Shown here: positions 15,701 through 19,956 of the stretch, piece by piece
Numbering within the stretch: position 1 is the first letter of the stretch
How the letters are laid out: every line of letters starts with the position of its first letter
Source: Candidatus Zixiibacteriota bacterium
GTDB taxonomy: Bacteria > Zixibacteria > MSB-5A5 > GN15 > FEB-12
Reading direction: 5' to 3'
Assembly (NCBI GenBank): GCA_003641405.1
Contig: QNAF01000009.1
Span: forward strand, 1-19,956
DNA length: 19,956 nucleotides
Notes under the pieces: model-generated
The model's database searches: none
Told to the model about the DNA's origin: nothing
The model's input: only the letters and a program-made list of their open reading frames with translations
Made by a program: the position numbers and the translations under genes

Positions 15701-16969
15701 TTGCGCCTTGACGTTGATGTTATAGGCCGTCATATCCAAGACAGTATTTTGCAAGTCTCACATGCCGTTCACCTTAGTGACTTTAATAAGTTAATCAATG
15801 ACAGGTCATTTAAGGCTGCGGTCGTTGACACTCGTGGCAAGGCATGGCTCGAGCAGCTTTACCATTGGCGTGACGCTGTTGGCCGGACGGCAGAAGGGCA
15901 GTCCAACGGAATACTTAGAGTTGCCCGTCACAACGTCACAGTGGCCATGCTTGGCATTACCAATATAGGAGTAATAACAAAACAGCCATTATCAGCCATT
16001 GCAGCGGTTAGGGAAATAGGCGGAGGTAGCGCAGTGAAAGGGCAGCTACATCTGGCCAAAGCTGCAAGGGATTTCCTTATTGACCCGTCTGCCATAGTGA
16101 AGTCCATTAACGATGTTGAGCCGTTAATGGCAGCTCGTGGCGGCACGATGAACCGGGAGATGTTGGAGATGATAGGCAGGTTCTCTCCCAAGGATAGCAA
16201 GTTCATAAGGAAATATCACAACCTGCAAAACTTGGCCATGAGCGGTATCCAGATGGGCGATAAGGTTGGCGCTCACAACACATGGCTTGCCACTTTTAAC
16301 CGAGTGATGGAAGAGACTGGGGATTATACCAAGGCAAAGGAGATGGCTATTGACGTTGTAAATAGAACTCAGCCCGTATCGACAGCAACAGAGATGCCGC
16401 ATGTCATGGCTGGCCTGAACGAGTGGAACAAGGCCTTTACCATGTTCATGGGGTACTTCAATATCCTTCATGGCATGACCTCAGAGATAACACGCCGCCT
16501 ACCTTCTGCAATCCATGGGGCCACGGAATCGTATCAATTATCGAGAAGTGATGTTATGTCGTCACTATTCTTCATGTTCTTCGCCCCGGCAGTAACAGGT
16601 TATGCCGTAACGAAAGGGAAGTTGCCGGATAAAGAAGAATGGTTTGGTGTTAAGCCTGCTGCTTCATTGGCCACGGCAACCGTCCCTTATTTTCGTGATG
16701 TAAGCTCCTCCTTGTTTAGTGGATATGATTACAGCCCAACACCTTTAAGTAATATTGGCAAGGAACTGGTTAGCTCGATGAAGGAAGCTGGGAAAGGTGA
16801 TGACCTCGACCCTAAGAGGCTAGGGAAGATTAATGCTAAATTAAGTGGATATGTTTTAGGATTACCTGTAAAGTCAACCATGGACAGGACGGCAGGCTTT
16901 TTAGAAATGCTTGAAGGTGATGCCTCTTTTCACGATGCGGTATTTGGCAAAGCAAAGGAAGATAGATAA
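12749..16969 (+). CDS. Very large internal virion/ejection protein (gp16 equivalent)
   Basis: At 1406 residues this is the largest gene and close in size to T7 gp16 (1318), which crosses the inner membrane and helps draw DNA into the cell. It starts at GTG, with the ribosome binding site GAGGGGTGA just upstream and a TAGTG overlap with the previous stop. Hydrophobic segments lie at about 169-195 (LGAIISGGVGVVAAPAKGV), 233-252 (PIAALVTGVGISVAGAITV) and 1271-1287 (SSLFFMFFAPAVTGYAV), suitable for membrane insertion. The rest is mostly helical. The C-terminal third (about 1060-1240) resembles the end of other giant podovirus ejection proteins. T7 gp16 has an N-terminal lytic transglycosylase domain; I see no such catalytic motif here. 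Confidence 0.75.
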   Translation: MGELLQRIQDKSNQSLAQRLRGETPILPMKVTPDAQASAMASMEDKVNGIVDLAPEPVQGYIRNRLGKTLPMRAMRTVLESASDSVDTLKEEWAKGEDLGVNIIDTGTRAEHENRVRGWVGDDTYDNMPGVAKEFLHAAATESVTGDYWKRRLVDHTSTIQEDLIVDTTLGAIISGGVGVVAAPAKGVAVGAAAKVKSAIHSGYLFMTRGVAGATVDAPANLYSEVLFREDKPIAALVTGVGISVAGAITVERAMSKTLDGTLARISPDFWQQQAKAPDVISMTGGNSKLTELARLADEGDERALGELTAIIARTRKLKDTVTPFIPELDAASIKAAVDELPPRVAVPTNLNRTAMWKAAEKATVEPGAESIAKVDEVTTALAHVDVAKSFDKAKKKLTKEMVELDIKSHPAHAMASYIEKAGGINATGLKNVDVPYAETAELRKLFPKMFSKGVDINYSALINTSKEFGYGTDMRKMFDYMRMTPNKKQFTEYTEAMLSKEFDEMYQGMFDVRKFELEQKLMGAQVDLADLTKSSKYKRIPTKDEIVALRGAVKVAKSVRSISKKQAFDSMTMAEKQASNNAAAKMAEYKAAIKARREQAKIEIRLNKAILSPSVDPAWQEQLAVAMQTWAGKSAKQVIEGIPDKNMGQFLATQVKDSPLGDAVSTFMNSDEYIKFLSLPKRKSVDQLTLDDWGVIDRFQKSFNMLGRNEKQLSSALEKANLSQVVAEINHNLAVNPNILSEVGSKAAEDRNILERLSYPLLKVMPSLKRMRFIARDFDNFADNGIFKRIVVDRATEAERHWLELGNKYMPRVQKVFDSIGAEDLQKHFASKVTFKAGGHTLDWTRERLFMAGLNSGNSWNKAALLNTIENELKDSGIVAEVSENVIGDITSLLTKGEQKAIKEFWSITKELGPQLSDVHKTLTGKTMKIEGNMFPIAAEADRLAVGSEKTAENILEKNNYSSAWKSPQGRNMRTMRKGGTKRLRLDVDVIGRHIQDSILQVSHAVHLSDFNKLINDRSFKAAVVDTRGKAWLEQLYHWRDAVGRTAEGQSNGILRVARHNVTVAMLGITNIGVITKQPLSAIAAVREIGGGSAVKGQLHLAKAARDFLIDPSAIVKSINDVEPLMAARGGTMNREMLEMIGRFSPKDSKFIRKYHNLQNLAMSGIQMGDKVGAHNTWLATFNRVMEETGDYTKAKEMAIDVVNRTQPVSTATEMPHVMAGLNEWNKAFTMFMGYFNILHGMTSEITRRLPSAIHGATESYQLSRSDVMSSLFFMFFAPAVTGYAVTKGKLPDKEEWFGVKPAASLATATVPYFRDVSSSLFSGYDYSPTPLSNIGKELVSSMKEAGKGDDLDPKRLGKINAKLSGYVLGLPVKSTMDRTAGFLEMLEGDASFHDAVFGKAKEDR

Positions 16970-18030
16970 TGACAATAACAAGCGAAGTATTAAGAGCCGA
17001 TCATGTCCCTAACGGGAGTACCACCAACTTCCCTACAGGTTTTTATTTCCTAGAGGACGAGCATCTGGCCGTTTACCTTTTGGTTGCAGGGGTTGAGTCA
17101 TTACTTGTCTTGAATACCGACTACACGGTAACAGGCGCAGGGAGCCAATCAGGTGGCGAGGTTGTTATCAGTCCTGCTCCCACAGGAGATAAGCTGTCAA
17201 TTCTCCGTGATGTGCCATTCACTCAGCTTACCGATTATGTGGAAGACGATTCCTTCCCTGCTGACAGCCATGAACGTGCGCTGGATAAGCTGACCATGGC
17301 TGTGCAGGAGTTGAAAGAGAACGGGGAGCGGTCACTTCAGGCGCCTGTAACAGATACCTCCGGTTTCGACTGGACGCTTCCAGTTCCCGCCCCCGGTTTT
17401 GGCTGGCAGGTTAACGCAGCAGGTACAGGTGTTGAGGAGACTGACGAGGCCTTTGCTGACTTCGTGCCATTGGCACAGGCGGCAAGCGTGTCGGCACAGA
17501 ACAGCGCATCAGCAGCAGCGATTTCAGAAACCCTTGCTAACGAATGGGCAGAGAACCCAGAAGATAGCCCTGTCGAGCCGGGCGAATATTCGGCCTTTCA
17601 TTGGGCCAAGAAAGCCGAGGCTGAGGTTTCCTTCCCTGCCGGGACAAGATTACTCCTAGCACAAGCGTCAGCCCCTCTAGGCTGGACACAAGATACAGAC
17701 TCTGCTCTTGACAACCGTATGCTTAGGGTAGTTAACAGTGCAGGTGGTGGGACGGGTGGCTCACATTCCCCCATCTTGAACGATGTTGTACCTACTCATG
17801 GCCATACTGCCAGTAGTAATACTACAGGGAATCACACCCATTCTATAACCCTAGGTAATGGGCAGGGGACACCATCAAGTCGGCCTGTATACTCATACCC
17901 TAATGCCTATGGGACAGCATACACTAATACCGCAGGCAATCATGCCCATACAATCACTGTTGTAGATAATAGTGGTACAGACTGGACACCACGCTACATT
18001 GATATGATTATTGCTGTGAAAGACGCATGA
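16969..18030 (+). CDS. Tail fibre protein with T7-type N-terminal domain
   Basis: The 353-residue fibre begins with a T7 gp17-like attachment domain: a beta-rich segment (about 1-85) and LRDVPFTQLTDYVEDDSFPA (79-98) leading to the helix HERALDKLTMAVQEL. A short Ala/Ser-rich shaft follows (about 165-215) with SPVEPGEYSAFHWAKKA, a motif seen in many fibres. The C-terminal domain begins near FPAGTRLLLAQASAPLGWTQ, of the tail-collar type. It carries three His-x-His pairs (277/279, 289/291, 325/327) that may bind metal along the trimer axis, as in the T4 short tail fibre. The last two pairs sit in a repeated unit, TTGNHTHSITL and TAGNHAHTITV. A ribosome binding site AAGGA (16955-16959) precedes the ATG. 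Confidence 0.9.
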   Translation: MTITSEVLRADHVPNGSTTNFPTGFYFLEDEHLAVYLLVAGVESLLVLNTDYTVTGAGSQSGGEVVISPAPTGDKLSILRDVPFTQLTDYVEDDSFPADSHERALDKLTMAVQELKENGERSLQAPVTDTSGFDWTLPVPAPGFGWQVNAAGTGVEETDEAFADFVPLAQAASVSAQNSASAAAISETLANEWAENPEDSPVEPGEYSAFHWAKKAEAEVSFPAGTRLLLAQASAPLGWTQDTDSALDNRMLRVVNSAGGGTGGSHSPILNDVVPTHGHTASSNTTGNHTHSITLGNGQGTPSSRPVYSYPNAYGTAYTNTAGNHAHTITVVDNSGTDWTPRYIDMIIAVKDA

Positions 18031-18278
18031 AGGTAATAATTACATGCCCCTTAGGTAGCGAATGTGAGGAGGCCAAAGATGGTGCTATCCATCGTTGCGC
18101 TTGGTACTGTAAACTTGCAGGCCAAACCCCTGACGGCGAGATGGTTGACGAATGGCGTTGCGCTATGGCATGGCTACCAACCACGACACTGGAGACGGCA
18201 AGGACGAATAGGGGCCAAACCCAAGCCATGGAAACATTCAACGGCTTAATATCAAAAAAAGTAAAGGAGTTAACATGA
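18027..18278 (+). CDS. Small Cys-containing phage protein of unknown function
   Basis: The 83-residue product is linked to both neighbours by 4-nt ATGA overlaps. It has five cysteines, at 7, 13, 24, 28 and 45, the first four within CPLGSEC and CAWYC, the last in EWRCAMAWLP. The arrangement suggests a small metal-binding or tightly folded domain, although no standard zinc-finger spacing is obvious. A basic stretch TNRGQTQAMETF (about 60-71) follows. I recall similar short proteins next to fibre genes in other podoviruses ('CPLG..C....DG..H.C.WY' with 'TNRGQT.A.E.F'), but none with a known function. Confidence 0.75.
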   Translation: MKVIITCPLGSECEEAKDGAIHRCAWYCKLAGQTPDGEMVDEWRCAMAWLPTTTLETARTNRGQTQAMETFNGLISKKVKELT

Positions 18279-18880
18279 GCTGGATAACTCTACAAAACGG
18301 CTCTCCAATCTATGGGCCGACTGACCATCCGGGGACGGTGCAAGGACTGTCGGGGAAAATCTACCAAGACATAGAGGCCTTGACTAAAGAGGAGCAGTTG
18401 GCCGATGGTGTCCATGAGTTTGTTGCAGCCACAGGCCCGGACTCTTATCACGAGGTTTTAGTGCGGTCTTATGAGGTGACTGACGGCATGTGTACTGAAG
18501 TCGTCACTTTTGCCGAAATTGGATTAACTGAAGCTGTAGCAATTAAAGTCGGGCGCATTAACATTGCAAGAGACAAGGCAGTTGCTGTAGGTAGGCAGGT
18601 CGTCCATGACGGCCACATCTATGACGGTGACGAGGCGGCGCAGGGGCGTATCAACAAGGCCCTAACAGTGTTCGGCTCCGGTGTCCCAATGCCTGTAGAC
18701 TTTGCTTGGACTGATGCAGATAATACACCCCATGCCTTTACACTAACTGACCTTCAAGCCCTAGCTGGTGGCGTGGCAATGACAGAATGGGACATATTCA
18801 AGCAGGCCACTATCGCCAAGATGACAGCTAGGGCAGCAAGCACAGTGGCAGAAGTTCAAGCAGTGGAGTATACCCCATGA
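18275..18880 (+). CDS. DUF4376-type protein, possible fibre accessory or assembly factor
   Basis: The 201-residue protein lies between fibre and tailspike genes. The C-terminal half (about 90-200) matches the DUF4376 pattern: a helix IKVGRINIARDKAVAVG, a beta region VDFAWTDADNTPHAFTLTDL, then helices ending in a run of Ala/Thr/Val (AASTVAEVQAVEY). The N-terminal half (about 1-80) resembles short tail-fibre assembly or chaperone-like domains, with a segment MSWITLQNGSPIYGPTDHPG. Proteins with this domain are usually encoded beside receptor-binding genes and may help folding or attachment; the exact role is unproven. It has a strong ribosome binding site, AAAGGAG (18263-18269), 5 nt before its ATG. 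Confidence 0.75.
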   Translation: MSWITLQNGSPIYGPTDHPGTVQGLSGKIYQDIEALTKEEQLADGVHEFVAATGPDSYHEVLVRSYEVTDGMCTEVVTFAEIGLTEAVAIKVGRINIARDKAVAVGRQVVHDGHIYDGDEAAQGRINKALTVFGSGVPMPVDFAWTDADNTPHAFTLTDLQALAGGVAMTEWDIFKQATIAKMTARAASTVAEVQAVEYTP

Positions 18881-19956
18881 GCCAGAGGTCTGATTGTCGA
18901 TACCAAGCCCTTCTCTCGCTAACAGGAGAGACAACTGGCAATGTTAATGAGCTGATGTTGCAGTGGCTTCAAGGCGAGGGCGCAACGTCAAATACACTTG
19001 CTGATGCTTGGCTTGAATACCTTGCCTCAGAAGGATTCACAGGCGACAGGAACACGGCTACATTCAACTGGTTACGAGATAAGGGGTACACAGGCGCATT
19101 ACCTGATATGCTCTATAAAATGTGGTGCGTTGACGGTGGCCCCGCCACAGTCTGGTACGTAGCAGCCACTGGCACAAACGGTGACGGCCTAACGGGGGAG
19201 ACTCCGTGGGTGGGGTTTAGTAATATTGATTGGGCAAGCATTGAGCCGGGGCATATCCTTGATGGTATGGGTGATACTTACGCTGATGCCTTTGAGGTTG
19301 CTGTTTCAGGCGATGCAACAGGGAATGTAACCATTCGTAATTTTAATATGGTCACAGCGGCTGATGATGCAGTCTTAACTCGTTCCCTTGGTGTCCACTA
19401 TGATTACCTTACCTTCAAGGATGTTAATGTAGTAGCAGCAGTCAGGACAGGTATATATATTACAGCAGCTAATGTAACAGATGAAAAGCATGTGCTTGTC
19501 CATGATTGTGAAATATCAGGTATTTCCGGACACGCGCACTCTTATGGTATGCGTATTGTTGGCCGGAATGTAGTCGTTAATCGCACCGCAATCCACGATG
19601 TGGGTGAGGACGGTATCTATGCTACCGGCAACGGCCTATCTGTTCTAGACTCTCATATTTATAATGTATCGCAGGCGGCAGCAGGGCGTGGTGATTGTAT
19701 CCAGATTGCTACCGAGTCAGAAGGCTACACCATTACAGGTAATACCCTCGACTTACGGGGCGGCACTAACCCCAAGCAATGTGTTGTGGCTCGTGTTTCG
19801 CAGACGGGAGCAAGGGGGCTTGTCGCTCGGAACAGGTGCTACGCTCAGAACAATGCGGACACAGTAAACACTAAATCCCAATGCTTATATCTTGCCAATG
19901 CAGATGTTTATGATAACGAATGTAGTGGTGGTACTTTCAGTAATTGGTATGAAGAC
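18877..19956 (+). CDS. Tailspike with parallel beta-helix, partial at the right edge
   Basis: The frame is open from ATG 18877 to the window end (360 codons seen, no stop). It overlaps the previous gene by ATGA and has the ribosome binding site GTGGAG (18863-18868). The N-terminal 80 residues are three helical units of about 17-20 residues with similar ends (EGAT, EGFTG, KGYTG), perhaps the virion attachment part. WYVAATGTNGDGLTGETPW (93-111) is the usual entry strand of secreted and phage pectate-lyase-like proteins, with PGHILDG soon after. The rest is short beta turns (VTIRNFNM, VLVHDCEI, VNRTAIHD, LSVLDSHIYN, YTITGNTLDL), typical of a right-handed parallel beta-helix. Such spikes bind and often cut capsule or O-antigen. 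Catalytic residues cannot be placed because the C-terminus is missing. Confidence 0.87.
   Translation, partial: MSQRSDCRYQALLSLTGETTGNVNELMLQWLQGEGATSNTLADAWLEYLASEGFTGDRNTATFNWLRDKGYTGALPDMLYKMWCVDGGPATVWYVAATGTNGDGLTGETPWVGFSNIDWASIEPGHILDGMGDTYADAFEVAVSGDATGNVTIRNFNMVTAADDAVLTRSLGVHYDYLTFKDVNVVAAVRTGIYITAANVTDEKHVLVHDCEISGISGHAHSYGMRIVGRNVVVNRTAIHDVGEDGIYATGNGLSVLDSHIYNVSQAAAGRGDCIQIATESEGYTITGNTLDLRGGTNPKQCVVARVSQTGARGLVARNRCYAQNNADTVNTKSQCLYLANADVYDNECSGGTFSNWYED

Noticed and set aside
16969..19956. BPP-1-type diversity-generating retroelement near the receptor-binding genes
   Set aside because: The capsid genes recall BPP-1, so I looked for a reverse transcriptase and a template/variable repeat pair; neither is visible in this window. 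It could lie beyond the right edge.

Overview
The window is a late (virion) gene module of a short-tailed, podovirus-type double-stranded DNA phage or prophage, plus about 0.9 kb of gene-poor DNA at its left end. All supported genes are on the + strand. They are tightly packed: most junctions are 4-nt ATGA or 1-nt TAATG overlaps. Base composition looks balanced. Starts are often preceded by AGGAG-type ribosome binding sites, which fits a bacterial and probably Gram-negative host. The host cannot be named from the sequence, and no integrase, repressor or host gene is visible, so free phage versus prophage is undecided.

Layout. (1) 1-875: no convincing gene. It holds a cluster of CCACCT/AGGTGG hexamers in both orientations (3-212), GT-rich DNA (400-490), an imperfect 25-nt direct repeat (464-488 and 545-569) and a C-run/G-run hairpin (587-606). 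It ends in a strong ribosome binding site and a 17-codon ORF coupled to the next gene. (2) 926-3029: packaging genes, a likely small terminase subunit and a clear large terminase that starts at TTG. (3) 3022-3889: a GNAT-like protein and a small Ala-rich protein. (4) 3892-8196: capsid genes. These are the portal, a 36-residue ORF, a Bbp19-like protein, the scaffold, the major capsid protein and a putative cement protein. Hairpins with features of intrinsic terminators flank the capsid gene on both sides. (5) 8196-10534: head-to-tail adaptor (T7 gp11-like) and tail nozzle (gp12-like). (6) 10534-16969: three consecutive internal/ejection protein candidates of 146, 591 and 1406 residues, in the size order of T7 gp14-gp15-gp16. 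(7) 16969-19956: host-recognition genes. These are a tail fibre with a T7-type N-terminal domain and a His-x-His collar-like tip, a small Cys-containing protein, a DUF4376-type protein, and a beta-helix tailspike cut by the right edge.

How it works together. The terminase pair packages DNA through the portal into a shell built by scaffold and capsid protein and probably strengthened by the downstream cement protein. Adaptor and nozzle form the short tail. The three internal proteins are expected to leave the virion first and form a conduit through the cell envelope. Fibre and spike bind, and possibly degrade, surface polysaccharide. Gene order and protein types match a BPP-1-like/T7-like podovirus layout. 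I found no reverse transcriptase or template/variable repeat pair of a BPP-1-type diversity-generating retroelement, and no lysis gene. The part least explained by known families is the repeat-rich left region.
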